Origin: Prinia subflava
Taxonomy: Eukaryota > Chordata > Aves > Passeriformes > Cisticolidae
Reading direction: 5' to 3'
Assembly (NCBI RefSeq): GCF_021018805.1
Contig: NC_086248.1
Span: 28,156,922 to 28,220,921, forward strand
DNA: 64,000 nucleotides
Shown in pieces: positions 12,871 to 25,200 of this stretch (position 1 is the first letter of the stretch; every line of letters starts with the position of its first letter). The notes below the pieces were generated by a model. It was not told the origin of the DNA, ran no database searches, and saw only the letters and a list, made by a program, of their open reading frames with translations. Made by a program: the position numbers and the translations under genes.

Positions 12871-12900
<30 letters not shown>
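12871..12900. repeat. (ATT)10 microsatellite
   Basis: Ten uninterrupted ATT units. Confidence 0.97.
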
Positions 12901-14204
12901 TCCTTTAAAATGTATTATTTTTCATATTGTGATTTTAAATATGTCTGTAAGTTAGAAGTCTGAAGAAAGAAAAGACACAGCAAAGACATCTGTTAGACGC
13001 TGGTGGCTATATTATGTTCAGAATTTATTTTATATATATATATATATGTTAGACCCAGGCACTAGAATTAAACATTCCACTTGAAAGTTGCATCATCTAT
13101 AACTCCTGATTAAAGGAGCAGATATTTCTGAATTTGTATGCTATTGAGAGGATCATTCCATTCCTGTCTCTTCTTGTTACTCTATATGTTGTTGCAACAG
13201 TGTGGAACCTGATTTAGGAAAGGTTGTTCAACACCCTTCAGAAAAATATCTCACTAGAGTGAATTGAGAAATAGGCTTAGACTGTTCCTGTAGGGGCAGA
13301 TGATTAACAGCTGTTTACCAACTGAACTTCATAAAGTATTTCTGTTCTTCGTTACGTGTTTCTAGCCATGCTCCACCCTAATATTTTTTTCTAAGTAAAA
13401 TTGATAAGAGTTTATATTACAACTGTTCCTGAAGACTATTTTCAGAGAAAACTCTGCATTTCCTATTCTTATAGTTTTTTATCTGTGCAAGAAAATTTGC
13501 GTTTTCAGGAAATGGTTGTAATTTGTCTCTCAACTGACTGCAATTACCTTAAGTTTGACTGTATCTCTTAAACTAAACTAAAAGACTGCAGTAATTTATT
13601 TTGACATTATCCCTCTTGTTCTGCTAAATATCTGACCATTTATCATACATTCTTGTTAATATTGTCCTCATAGAAAGCAATCTGCATATATAAATTTATT
13701 TTCTTTCTTTGATGCTTGAAGCTGGGTTTTATATATTGAAACTGGTGAGAGTACTGACTGCCTGTCACTGAGGCTAAAACCAGAGGGGAAAGGAATGGAA
13801 ATGGTGGATAGCTTTGAAATGCTGAATGCTTTTTGCTGAAAATGTTCCTGTTTGTAAAAATAATGACATACGAACAAAGGACACACATTGATAGACGTGC
13901 TGGATATGAGCACATGTTGATTTTAGTAATATCCTGAGGAAAGACCTTTGGGATAAGTGCTGGCAATAACACATTTTGGAGTCTGAGCAAAGAAATAGTC
14001 TCCAGATGTTTTATTATTCTTATGTAAAAAGAAACAGGATTTTGTTGATATTTTCTGAAAATATAATAAGCTTTTAAAACCTACCTACCTTTAGTAATTT
14101 CTTCCCAAAACGAGAGCAATGGAAAGAACCAAACAGAGATGAAGGCTGTAGAGTGTAGACATAAGAATTATTGAGAATAAATCCCATTGTTCTTGTTCAG
14201 AGAG

Positions 14205-14272
14205 TTTGTTGTTGTTGGGGTTTGGGTTTTTTGTCTTGGGTTTGGTTTTGTTTGTTTTGTTGGGTTTTTTCA
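14205..14272. repeat. G/T-rich low-complexity tract
   Basis: Strand-asymmetric run made of TTTG, TTGGG and GTTT words with hardly any A or C. It resembles the complement of the A/C-rich tract at 52420-52588. Some GGG/TTT blocks could fold on the G-rich strand, but this is not shown. Confidence 0.8.
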
Positions 14273-15453
14273 TATGGATTATTTTATAATGTTTTTAGTA
14301 GGTAATCCTATCTACCAAAGACATATTGAAGTACTGATTAAAAGCAGCTATACAGAAAATACAGTGATAACAGATTGCCATTATCCCTATTATCACTGCA
14401 GAAGTCTAAAGGAACTGCAAGTGAGTGGATTCCATCAGTTTTTAGTGTACCTTCAACCCAAAGACTGATGTTTTGTCCAGGATCAAAACAGCAAACAGAG
14501 ATCAAAGCTACAAGGCATAATAGCCATGAGGATAAAAGTAATGTCTGCAATTTTAAGTAGGGTCTGATATTTATAATGCTCTGAATCTGTAACAAGTGGA
14601 CTTAGACTCTGTATTTCAGAATAAAGCTCCATAAGGCAATGCTAAAATCTTATTTCTGATTATGCAAACAGATTGACAGCTTTGTATGATGCAGAAATAA
14701 TTTTCAAAAGTGTATCTTGTTCATGTTTGACTATTCTGGGCATGCAGTATCTGTTGGGCTGATTTCAGCTACAAAATTGACAATTTTAAATTGCATACAA
14801 CTGACTTGAAAATTATGGATGCCTCTCAGATGCCTTGTTGTTCTTCAGGTGGTCAAACTTCATGGATATTTTTTGCTACCTCAGGAAAAAAAAAATCAAA
14901 CAGGAAATGATAGGGATTTTGAAGCAAGCACTCAGAAGTTAATAGAATATTTTAGAGCAGCAAAAAAATATTTCCTATCAGAAACAGGTTCAAGTCAGAT
15001 AGCTGAACAACAGGACAAGATTACTGATTTTTTTGGGTATGCATTCTGTGTCTGTAATATTTAAGAGCACCATGGTATATCCCAGACCTACAACAAAAAA
15101 ATCTTCAGAGTTTACTCTAATAAATCTTTCTGGAATAAGATTTCTGAATTTCAACATAGGCCATATTTGATATGAAAGAAAAAAATTAAGTAGAATTATT
15201 GTGTCAGTCTACTATCAAACTACTTTCACCCAAAACTTTCTGTCAAGACTGTGATGAATGGATAATAAGGGAGGCATTAAGGACATTAAAGGTGCAAGAC
15301 TGCAATTTGAAAGGTGAAAGTTTCAGTCTGGCATATCAGAAATGGGACTAGTTATTGCATATAGTTTTTAAAATATGATATCAGAACAGAAAAGTTCAGG
15401 GTAGATGTATTAAGAAATATTTAATAGCTGAAGTTTGTCATAGTTATAGGGAC

Positions 15454-16093
15454 ATGGGAGTGGCCAGCAAGACTCATTTACTCTTTACTAGTCTGATATG
15501 GCCAGTGCTTAAGTCCATTGGAGAGTGGAGATTGTCAGTGGACTACTGTGGTCTGAATGAAGTAACACAATCACTGAGTGCTGCTGTGCTGGACATGTCA
15601 GAGCCTCAGGAAGAGCCAGAGTTCAAGGCAGAAAAGTGGTGTCACCACTGATATTGACAATTCATTCTCTTCCATTCTATCAGCAGAGTGAAGGCTACAG
15701 TTTGACTTTACCTGGAGGGGGGTGCAGTACACCTGGAACCAACTGCCCCAGGGATGGAAATACAGCCCCACTGTTTGCCATGGATCCTGACTGCAATGGG
15801 AAGGAGTGAGGCTCTGGAATACTTTCATTGTGTTGATGACATAATTGTATGGGAAAACACAGCAGAGGAAGGCTTTGAGAAAAGAGAGAAGATAATCCAG
15901 ATCCTCCTGAAAGCTGTTCTGTCATAAAACAAAGTAAGCTTAAGGGATATGCCCAGAAAATTTAGTTTTTAGCAGTTAAACGGCAAGATGGATGTCATCA
16001 GATTCCAGTGGATGGGGTTAACAAAATAGCAGCTATGTTCCTACCAACTGCAAGAAGGAAATATAAGCTTTCCTAGGCACCATGGGGTTTTAG
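15454..16093 (+). pseudogene. pol: Reverse transcriptase segment of ERV pol, broken
   Basis: Remnant of the domain that copies viral RNA into DNA. Visible hallmarks are WRLSVDY at 15526, a tract around 15725-15781 including NQLPQGWKYSP, the catalytic-type VDD at 15832-15840 within FHCVDDIIVW, and FLGTMGF at 16070-16090. Lesions seen include a frame change between about 15630 and 15647, an in-frame TGA at 15788-15790, a return to the earlier frame before 15823, and TAG at 16091-16093. The motif spacing is close to normal, so decay is by small changes rather than large deletions. It is dead as a gene. Confidence 0.88.
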
Positions 16094-16720
16094 AGAATGC
16101 CTATCCCAGAGAACTGACATATTGTAAGCCTCCCCTACCTTATGAAACAGAAGAGAAATGATTTCAAGTGGGGTCCCAAAAAACCAAGTTTTTGAACAAA
16201 TGAATCAGGAGATTGCCCATGCAGTAGCCCAAGTCAGAACATGATGTGATGGAAGTCGCTGTACACCAGAGCAGGGGAGAATGGTCCTTCCTTGAGACTT
16301 GCACAAACTACCCGGGGACAGCCACTGGGGTACTGGAGTTTGGGATACAAGGGATATGAGGCCTATTAACTGAACTAACTAACCCAACTGAAAAAGAGTT
16401 CTTATCAATTTATAAGGGAATGTGAGCTGCTTTGAAAGTGGTTGGCATGAAAGCAAAGCTTCTCCTGGCACCTTGACTCTCAGGGGAAAGTCCCTTATAC
16501 ATATTATGCCATCATGCTGTGTGGAGAAAGTGGATACCTCTGATCACACAGTGAGCTCAAATAGGAATTCCCAGTCACCCCAGGCTCTTGGAGACCATCA
16601 TGAATTGACCTGAAGGTGAAAATTTTATACTACCATCAGAAGAGAATGAGGAGCAAGTGACATGTGCTGAGGAGACCCCACCACATAATCAGTTACTTGA
16701 AAATTAAGAGCAACATGCTC
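16094..16720 (+). pseudogene. pol: ERV pol connection region, heavily decayed
   Basis: Lies between the reverse transcriptase and RNase H segments and has the length expected of the thumb/connection region. Only short patches are readable, in changing frames. It is included because position and continuity with both neighbours support it; motif evidence alone would be insufficient. Confidence 0.55.
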
Positions 16721-17140
16721 TCTTCACTGACAGTTTCTGCCACATCATCGGGAAAAATAAAAAATTAAAAGCTGCTGTGTGGAGTCGTACGTGGTGAGTC
16801 TCAGGAGCTACTGGGGTACAAGGTGGATCCAGTCAGGTCACAGAGCTGAAAGCCATCCAGCTGGCTTTAGATATTGCTGAATGAGAAAAAAGGCCAACAC
16901 TCTGCCTCTACACTGACTCGTGGATGGTAGCAAATGCTCTCTGGGTTTGCCTGGACTGATGGAAAAAGGTCAGTTGGCAGCAGAGTAAAAGCCATATGGG
17001 CTGTTGAATTGTGGCAAGACATCCCTGCCTGGATAGGGAAGTTGACTGTGAAAGTATATCATGTGGATGCACATGTACAGTGCCCAAGAGTTGAGTTCCT
17101 GAAGAGCACTGCAGCAATGGACAGGTGGATCTAGCTGCCA
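16721..17140 (+). pseudogene. pol: RNase H segment of ERV pol, broken
   Basis: Remnant of the domain that degrades the RNA strand of RNA-DNA hybrids during reverse transcription. An FTDS motif with the first catalytic-type Asp lies at 16723-16734. A Glu-containing helix ELKAIQLALDIAE lies at 16843-16881 and is followed directly by TGA (16882-16884). The third acidic motif YTDSW lies at 16909-16923 in another frame. Three of the expected acidic residues are therefore still readable although the reading frame is broken. Confidence 0.83.
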
Positions 17141-17655
17141 AGAATAAAGTGTCTCAGGTGGATCTGGACTGGCAACACAAGGGTGAGTTATTTCTGGCTG
17201 GGTGGGCCCATGATGCCTCAGGTCATCAGGGAAGAGATGCAATATGGGATGGGCTCATGATCGAGGGATGGATTTGACCATGAATGCTATCTCCGAGATT
17301 ATTCATAATTGTGAAATTTGAGTTGAAATCAAGTATGTGTATGAAGCCCCTTTGATCTGGGGGACAATGGTTGAAACATAAATATGGGGAGACCTGACAG
17401 ACTGATTACATCACAGTCCTGCAAACCTGCCAAGGCAGGCATTACTTGCTGACAGTGGTGGAAACAACTATGGGATGGCTGGAGACTCAGACCCTGTGCC
17501 TCATACCACCACCTCTAACACCATCCTGGGCCTTGAAAAGCAAATCCATCACCCAAAAACCCCCAAAGTTGGACAATGGGACTCATTTCGACAGCAGACC
17601 CATAGACAGGTGATCCAGAGAGCACAGTATTGGCTCAAGATGCTGCTCTGAGAAA
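17141..17655 (+). pseudogene. pol: Integrase segment of ERV pol, broken
   Basis: Remnant of the enzyme that inserts viral DNA into host DNA. An N-terminal zinc-binding-like patch (HDASGHQG, 17209-17232) is followed by core-domain fragments around 17400-17480 and a DNGTHF motif (17572-17589) carrying the second catalytic-type Asp. Soon afterwards the homology stops, and the region expected to carry the catalytic Glu and C-terminal domain is shortened or lost. Multiple frame changes. Together with the upstream domains it fixes the orientation of the element as plus. Confidence 0.82.
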
Positions 17656-18240
17656 AAAGAGAAGAGAGAGAGGGTGAGCAGCAGAGCCCAGTTGAACCAT
17701 GTGCACCCCAAGCTGCAGCTGTGGGGATCACAGGAGAGCTGCAGGTGGACCCCAAGCTGCAGTGGAACTGTCAAATGCTCCAGTCCCACTCCTGTAAAGT
17801 CAGGCCCAGGGAAGATTCCTCTGACATGTTTCAGAGCCCTGTCAGGTCCAAACAAGTTTTGTCTTATCCCTGTATTTCCATTGTGCTTGGGCTGGGGATT
17901 GGGGAAGGGAAGTTAAATCATGAGCTTTCCTGGCTTACTACCTCTGCTTTCCTATATACAACATGGCTTAGCCTGAAGCCACTTGCTATTTTGCCTTTGT
18001 CTGGGAAAACCACACCTGGAGCTGTCTTTGGGAAATGTTTTACTTTGTTCAGTGGTGAATATTCTTTTTGGGGTAAAACAGTCTCTTTCATTACTATTGA
18101 TTTTGTTATTGTGATTTTTCAATAAATTGTGATTCCATCTTACAGTCTCTCCTGTACAGTGTTTCCTCCACTATCAGAAGGATAGTGTGGGTGTAGGAAC
18201 ATTTTGAGTGGGTTTTGTTTTCCCACTAGATTTTAAACAC
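17656..18240 (+). mobile_element. ERV 3' non-coding tail, possible 3' LTR part
   Basis: Continues from the integrase remnant. It contains a short direct repetition (CCCCAAGCTGCAG at about 17706 and 17747) and an AATAAA at 18121-18126. A 134-codon frame (17721-18125) crosses this region but shows no envelope features such as a signal peptide or a clear transmembrane anchor. I therefore call it non-coding. No TG...CA ends were resolved. Confidence 0.45.
18121..18126 (+). promoter_or_regulatory. AATAAA polyadenylation signal (ERV tail)
   Basis: Canonical hexamer in the same orientation as the pol remnant, about 480 bp beyond the last integrase motif. It would fit an LTR R region; activity is unknown. 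Confidence 0.45.
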
Positions 18241-19958
18241 ACCATGTGTTAAAGTCTGTATAATAGAAGAGAAAACTTGAGCAATACAGAAATGAAATCT
18301 CTTACATGTTTTAATTTGCCAGTTAACTACTGTGTATTTTTCAGCTCTGAAGCCAACACTAACTTTTAGGAAAATCTATAAACCATAGTTTAACAGAATA
18401 AAGGAAAGTGCTTTCATGCCTTTTGTTCTTCTTTCTTTCCCTTAGCTCCTTCTGTGCTTCCTCTGCCCTTTGTATCAAGCTCAATTTTTTCTCCCCTTTC
18501 ATTCAGATCACCCCACCAGGCTACCTCAGGCTGTCTGATGTGTTTCATTGTGTTTTTCTCCTCCTTCTTTTCCCATGAAACCAGGCTTGACTTCTACTCC
18601 ATTTCTTTTACATTAATAAGTTCACTGTGGTTTTTAGGTCATGGTTCTAGTTTTGTGGCTCATAGTTCCTAAATTTTAGTTCCCCTAGCCATTATATTTT
18701 CTTGAAAAAAATGCTCCTAAAGATGGCTTTCTAAGTATTTCTTCAGTTAAAACCCATAAAATAATATAATTAATTTTAATTGTAGGATCAAGATGTGTAC
18801 ATATCATCTATGTCAGATTTTGCTGTCTTATGGATGCTGCTTGTCTTTTCCCTGCAGTTTCAAAATCTCTGAACAATACTGATTCTTCCTCAGGACAGAT
18901 TGTCATCTTTCTACATGTATCACTGACGCTATTAGCATCTTCTTCCTTTGGATATGTTTAAATTTCAGCAGTGCAGATATTCATAGGTTTTCTAAAAAAA
19001 CAAAATTTGACAGGACCATATTAATTTCTTGCTTATCACAGTAAGAATACCTCAGCCCAGAAACTATTCCCACCTTCATTTCAAAGTTTAGTACAGCAGA
19101 TAAGCATAACTCAAAATGGAGACCTCCGTCACCTCCTCAGCTAAATATGTATTTTCAGCTGGTTAAATTTAATTTTCCTTAGCTTGTGAGGATATGCTGT
19201 ATCAAGTTATGTTCGAGAAAACAATTAGAATAGCAGGTGATGTAGAAAAACTGGAGAGCCACATGGGGTTACATGAGAGGTTTTTAAAAGACACATGGCA
19301 ACCAAATAATATGTCTTCTACAGGGACCTTTTCAGCATAAATGTTTCCCTGACATGCACTGCCCCAGCTGTTGTGCAAAGCCCTGGTTTCTTGTCCATCT
19401 CTTGACCCGTGTGCAAGGAGCAGCTGGTTAACACATTAACACATCACCAACTAACTGTCTGGCATGTGAAGTCAAGAAAAAGGAGAAAGGCCAAGGTACA
19501 ACGCTAGAAATGCACGAGGCAATTATGAGAAGGGACTCAACACTGTGCATCTTACAATCAGTGCATGCAGTTTGACAGGTTTTGCATTTTTGCCAGTATC
19601 AGCTCAGAGCTCATTTCTCTGAGCAGCTGCAAAGTTTGGTAAGCTTCCAGCTCACAGAAAATTCTAGATTTTTTCCCTCATTTGTTCATTTTGGTCTGAT
19701 TCAGAACAAAAATCCTTTAAAAAAAATCTGGAAAGTGTAATGCTGCTTTTTAGCCAGCTCTGCTTTACGAACGACTACATGGCAGTATGGTACACCAATT
19801 ACTGACACGCAGTTTGGCTTGAAAGTGGAATCTAAGTGCTGATGGCTATAAATGTCACTCTCAGGTAACACTGCACAAATAAACTTATCCAAATATGAAC
19901 TACCTAGACTGTCCACTCAGAACAGTATTCATAAATTTCAATAGGTATTTTCTCTTAC

Positions 19959-20009
<51 letters not shown>

Positions 20010-20631
20010 AAGTACCAAAAAGGAAAAAAGGAAAAAAAGAAAAATATTCTCATCTTTGAAGTAATGCTCTTTATCTCTTTTATCAAAGAGAGTAATAGTC
20101 ACCTGCAAACTCAGCTTTTCATTAAATTGATTAGATACTTTTAAGTAAAATAAAATATTGTATTTAGTGTAAATTCATTCTTTAGCAATTTTGTTCATGC
20201 CATACAGAAATCCGAAGCAGAAATGGAAAACTGTCACTCTAAAATTTTTGGGGATTTTCACTGGCACATTTATCTGCAACGTCATGCTTGAAGGGCTATG
20301 GAAGACTAGAAATTCTCAACACTTCTCATATCCAGGATTAATTTAGTGTGCTCCATCATAATTTTAAACCAGCTTAGTATGCTATCCTTCTAAAGAGTCA
20401 GTCAAGTTTGTCACAGCTATGAGATATATTAACATGAAGACTCTCAAGACCTCCATGTGCTATAGCCCCTAACAAATACAACTACAACAGCACTTCTGCA
20501 AAACATTGAAGCTGTCAAGAGATTTTGGCATGTTCACAAGAACTGAAGTAATCATTTCATCACAGCACAGATGAACACAACTGAAATAACATTTCTGAAG
20601 GTATGGCCTACAATGGGAAGGAGGCTCACTG
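18241..20631. other. Unique DNA, no gene seen
   Basis: Includes a pyrimidine-rich part at 18420-18660 and a long A-run at 19965. The 19300-19900 part has balanced composition and few simple repeats, possibly a conserved non-coding block, but no exon or RNA gene is recognised. Confidence 0.5.
19965..20006 (+). repeat. A42 homopolymer
   Basis: Uninterrupted run of 42 adenines followed by an A-rich stretch to about 20045. No retroposed transcript is identified 5' of it. Confidence 0.97.
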
Positions 20632-21210
20632 AATGGCTGAGGTTGGAGAGCATCTCTGGAGAGCATCTAACCCAAGCCTTTTGCTCTGGTGATGTTGCCC
20701 AGGATTATGTCTGGTTGGGTTTTGAGAACGTACACAGATGGTGACCCTCAGTCTTTCAGGAGAACCTGTTCCAGTGTTCACCCACAGTTATGGAAAACGG
20801 GTTTTTTCTTGTTTAATCAGAATTTCTATATTTCAGTTTGTAGCCACTGGACATGTGTGAGCGGAGTTTATCTCTGTCTTCTTTATTCTTCCCATCAGGA
20901 GGATTTCTACACACTTATAATGTTCCCATGAACCCTCTTTTCTCCAGGATGAATAGTCCTACCTCTACACTCTTATGTCAGGTACTCCAGCCCTTCAGTG
21001 TTTCAGCTCTGGCTTGCTGGATTTGTTCTGCTCTCTTGGACTCTCATTTCATACTTCCCTTGTACTGGTGGGTTCAGAATTGGACACAGCACTCCAGGTG
21101 TGTCTCACAAGTGCTGAGCAGAGGTGAAGGATCACCTCCTTCAATGTGCAGGCAACACTCTTTTATCAATGAGTGTCACAGTAGTATAGGTATTTTGTTC
21201 AGAAGCCTCT
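20632..21210 (-). mobile_element. CR1: CR1 LINE fragment (diverged)
   Basis: Minus-strand CR1 3' region. Recognisable blocks in order are 'gaacctgttccagtg', 'ctccaggatgaatag', a 'cttgctggatttgtt' part and 'acagcactccaggtgtg'. The terminal octamer-type 3' end at the left has decayed. An open frame of 155 codons on the plus strand (20853-21320) is the antisense reading of the element and not a gene. Confidence 0.8.
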
Positions 21211-21977
21211 ACTGTTTCCTTTGTTGTAAAGCTGTCCCTATAGTAGAAGTTTTCAGCATCAACCTATATATATATTTTTTTTTCATTAACTGTAAAAAAA
21301 TCAATGCAGAAGAAAAATAGGACCAGCTACATTGCAAATAAACCAAATAAACATGAAGTTGTTGGAGTCTGGACTAAAAAAAGGAATTACCTTTGAGCTT
21401 GTTTAAGACTCGGAAATTTAAATTGAATCATTAGGGTAAAATTTCATTATTTTCTTCTCATCAGCTGAAGCTGTTTCTTCCACAATCCTTGAGGCACCTG
21501 AAATCTGCTCAGCAGTTCTACTGGTGTTCACATCACTAGAAAATAAAGAACCAAGTACCTTTGTGTCCCACTACAGTCATAACACAGTGGCCACTTCTCA
21601 CTCCTGATATTATCCTAGTCCCAGTCCCAAGTGTCTCAATAATCTCCTGACTCACTGTAGCTACATCCAACTGTTATATCACCAAACATACGTCCCAGGT
21701 GCAAGGCAACTGAGAAGCAGAGGTGAGATGTGAGTTGTCTTTTAAACTGCCACTCAACCATCCTATTTTAAACTTGCCTGTGCTAGAAATGCTTACAATG
21801 CTAGACACAGATTTACATGGCTAAGCATTAAACAGCAAACAAGGAGTGGGATGCTGACCCTGCCTCAGTTGTACTAAATGTAAAGACCATTTCACTCTGT
21901 TGCCCAATCAAACATTTTTGTTTAAGATAATGAATGTTTTACCTAACCTGCCTTCAAAAAAAAAAATTTTCCTCTTA
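21211..21977. other. Unique DNA between two CR1 copies, no gene seen
   Basis: No repeat family, exon or RNA gene recognised. Ends in a short A/T-rich stretch at the border of the next CR1. Confidence 0.5.
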
Positions 21978-22203
21978 GAATAATAGAATCATAGAAATGT
22001 TAGGGTTGGAAGGCACCTTAAAAAGCATCTACTTCCAACCTGCTAGCCATGGGCAGGCACACTTTTCACTAGACCAGTTTACTGAGAGTCCCACCCAACC
22101 CAGTCTTGAAAATTACCAAACATGGGGCAACATGTTCCAGTGCCTCACCAACCTCATAGTGAAAAACTTCTTCATAATACCTAATCTAAACCTACTGTTC
22201 TTA
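21978..22203 (-). mobile_element. CR1: CR1 LINE 3' fragment
   Basis: About 225 bp. The left edge carries the 3'-terminal motif (GAATCATAGAA), followed by 'gggttggaaggcacc', 'actagaccagtttactgag', and 'ttccagtgcctcacc'. Strongly 5'-truncated and non-coding. Confidence 0.92.
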
Positions 22204-25200
22204 GCCTAAGACCTGAACTGTTGTCTGAAATCACCAGCTTTGTGATCTATAGCAGTTAAGGCAGCAAACAAAAAATACTAAGAGTTTTAGGAGAAAGAAA
22301 ACAACATAAAACTTTAGGCTATACTACACTGGTTTAGCTCTTTTTATAGGAATACCTTGTAAATAGTACTCTTCTTTTTATCCCAAAAGTAAACTCAATA
22401 ATGTGCAGAGAAAGATTATACAGATGATCAAAATTTTGATTAAGTTTTGATTAAATAAATTATGATGCATTGTTCTGAAAAAAATGATTGAAAGGTATTT
22501 ATGAAAGATAAATGTAACATCATGGACATAACTAGAAAAAATTGAATAGGGAGTACCTATTTATTCTCTAAGAATATCCTGAGGAAGGGGGACATTTTAA
22601 AATAAAAAAAAGAGACCTTTTATTCACACCTGACTGACAAAATCACCATAAAATATAAAGGGTAAAAATACATATATAAAAATTACTTTATTGTAATTTA
22701 AAGATTATCATTTAATGTTGCATTGAAATACCAGCTCAGAAACCCCCTGATCTAAAAGATGATGGCCAATGTGAGAATTATCCGTGTTCCTGTAATCATT
22801 TCACAAGATTTCAAGCCACTATCAGACACAAAAATATATGATAGAATGTATCTGGTAGCTTCTTGTAATCTCATCTGTTGAAATGAGGGGACAAATACTG
22901 TGGTTGGAACAAAGGTAATGAGATGAAAATATTGAGTTTTGTCCCCTTTGCTTGCCCTTTGCCAAACAGGCCTTGGAGAATGACTGTAAGACAACATTTC
23001 TTCCATTTTTCTGGCATGTGTTACTACCAACCTCTGATGAAAATTGCAGCTTTGTGGAATACTTGATCAATAAAATCCTCAAATCTGGTGTTATCAAAGG
23101 ATTTGTCTTCCACTCGATTTTGTTTCAATATTACAGTGAAATAAATCACGATTTCTAAAGCATGGGCAATGAATTGGAAATGCCAGAAAAAATATAAATG
23201 CAACCAACACTTTTTACTTTACCAAAGCACATAAATTTTGGGTTGGTTGTACAATTAAAAGCAGAAGTTGCACTCAAAAAATAGAAATTAGGAACATAGA
23301 TACTGAAGATATATCTGTGATCATGGTTATTTTTCAGACTGACATGCAAAGCTCTCTGAGGCTTTTCACATCTATGGACGCCAAGAAACCAGCTGAACAG
23401 CATTTTCCTGTCACAGTGCTGCCCTCAGAGTTGGTTATGTCTGAGATTTCATAGGTAAGCCAATGGAGTAGCACTTCAGATTTAACATATAAAATTGTCT
23501 GTGAGCCCAGCTAAGCTCAGTACTCCTAAACCTGCTCGAATAGATTGTCTGAAAAGGCCATGACTCTCCATGAATGAAGATTTGTATGAGTGTATGATAA
23601 GAAAAGTTATCTTTTACTCACATTGTGATATTGGGAGGGGCTGTGTAGCTACTTACAGTCCCCTCTAAACCTATTTTTCTATGAACTAGACTTATCTGTG
23701 ATTTGCTGACATCCATGAGTAACCTTTTGTGAGACCCAGGCAAAGAAAAGGGAACTCATGCCCCATGTTTGCAGCTTTTATCATCAGAAATACAACATTA
23801 GTAATTCCTTTGAATGTCTAAGAAATTTTTGTAACATAAAAAGACCTGTGGAAAATAATTTCTTAACTGAAGTTTTAAAAATTCATGCCATGATTGTAAT
23901 ACATTTTTTTGTGTATCAGTGTGTCTTGTGAAAAATGAAAAAGCCAAAACACACTAATTATGTCCAATAAACCTGGACTAGGAAACATATTGTTGAACAG
24001 TCTTTTGATTTTCTGATTAATTGCAGTGTTTTTCTTTCAGAACTATTACAAAATCTACAAATTGAAAAAAACATACCAATATAAATCTTGATGATCTAGT
24101 CTGGATTAAATTTTTTATAGTAAAAATGCTGAAATAGGCCCGTTTTGTTTGTTGGCTTTGTTTATCTAATGAATATGCAAATTGCCCTTTTCCTAATGCA
24201 TCTTTCACTACTAAAATCACAGAAATTTGTAAAGGTCAGTTTTATTAAGTGAAAAGAAATAAAAAATTTTGATTTTGTTTCACTATGTTCCCATTGAATT
24301 CAGATTATGCTGAAATAGTTTCAATAAACTTCTGTGTTGTTTTCTGGAAACTGAATGCTAAAAAGGGAAAGAAAATAAGAACTTTTTATAACACCATAAG
24401 ACAAAATATATTAGAGAAGAAAAATATCCAACTAATCTAGTTGCCTGTTTATATATGATATAAAACTAAATTAGAATAAAAACAAACAGGAATTTCTCAT
24501 TATTGTCTAAAATTACTACTTTTTCAATGTTTTAAGGTAAAAAGGTAGGGTCGGAAATTTATCATACCTTATGTAAGAATTTTCAGCACTGTTATAAACA
24601 CTCACCTAAAAAAAAAAAAAAAAAAAAAAAAGACTGATATTGATAGTGGTTTACTTGATCAAATGACTTCCAAGTCTGATTAGACATTTTGTGAAAAACA
24701 AGAAACAAGCAAAATTCTGTTTTATTTTATAAATTTTACATTAATTGCTTTTCATTTCCTTTGAGAGTACTCCTTTGTTCCTACTCTGCAAGAATAAATA
24801 TCCAGTTTTCCTCTCTGTATTTTTATTATTTTTTGTAGCAGTACTGCCATCTCCCATTGTATACATAAAATAAACAATCTCACTTTTTATGAGTTGTAGA
24901 GTAAGAACATTAAAATATTATTTGTTTTTATTTCAAAATGCCATATAAGTACTTTTATATGCTGGCTTAAGACAACTTAAATTTGCTTTAGCACAAGGTC
25001 AGAATTTTTTTCCTCACCTCAAAGAAGCTTTCCATAACCATATAGTGTTACAAAGGGCAGTGTTGGGTAAATTGGGCAAATTGGGTAAAAAGACAGAGAA
25101 AAAAAAACCAGCTCTGAAACTGAGTATTTAACACAATTAACCTAATTGGTAGAAGTCAAATTCTTGTTGGTTGGTAGAAGTATTTTCTTGTTTAGAATTC

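Larger units (their letters stand above)
12285..15453. other. Unique DNA with simple repeats, no gene seen
   Basis: Holds the trinucleotide repeat at 12871, a short TA repeat near 13031 and a G/T-rich tract at 14205. Short overlapping open frames on both strands lack recognisable motifs. I see no gag, protease or 5' LTR belonging to the pol remnant that starts near 15454. Confidence 0.5.
15454..18240 (+). mobile_element. Endogenous retrovirus remnant, pol and 3' region
   Basis: Degraded internal part of an old endogenous retrovirus. Reverse transcriptase, RNase H and integrase segments follow one another on the plus strand in retroviral pol order. Reading requires several frame changes and crosses many stops, so nothing functional can be made. 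No gag or protease is recognised upstream and no env downstream. Absence of env and the pol type suggest a class III (ERVL-like) element, but this is inference. After the integrase core the sequence runs into a non-coding tail with AATAAA at 18121-18126, possibly from a 3' LTR. No paired LTRs with matching target duplications are visible, so both outer borders are approximate. Confidence 0.88.

Noticed and set aside
12871..12900. Tandem arrays considered as a CRISPR-like array
   Set aside because: Simple trinucleotide repetition without spacers in vertebrate DNA; the same applies to the other simple repeats here.
17721..18125. 134-codon frame after integrase, considered as an env remnant
   Set aside because: No signal peptide, no transmembrane anchor followed by a tail, no envelope-type cysteine pattern. 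The frame starts inside degraded sequence and overlaps others on both strands.
20853..21320. 155-codon plus-strand open frame
   Set aside because: It is the antisense reading of a minus-strand CR1 fragment and runs past its end into T-rich sequence.
22752..23158. Overlapping frames on both strands, considered as a processed pseudogene
   Set aside because: No similarity to any protein I recognise, no poly(A) tail and no target duplication.
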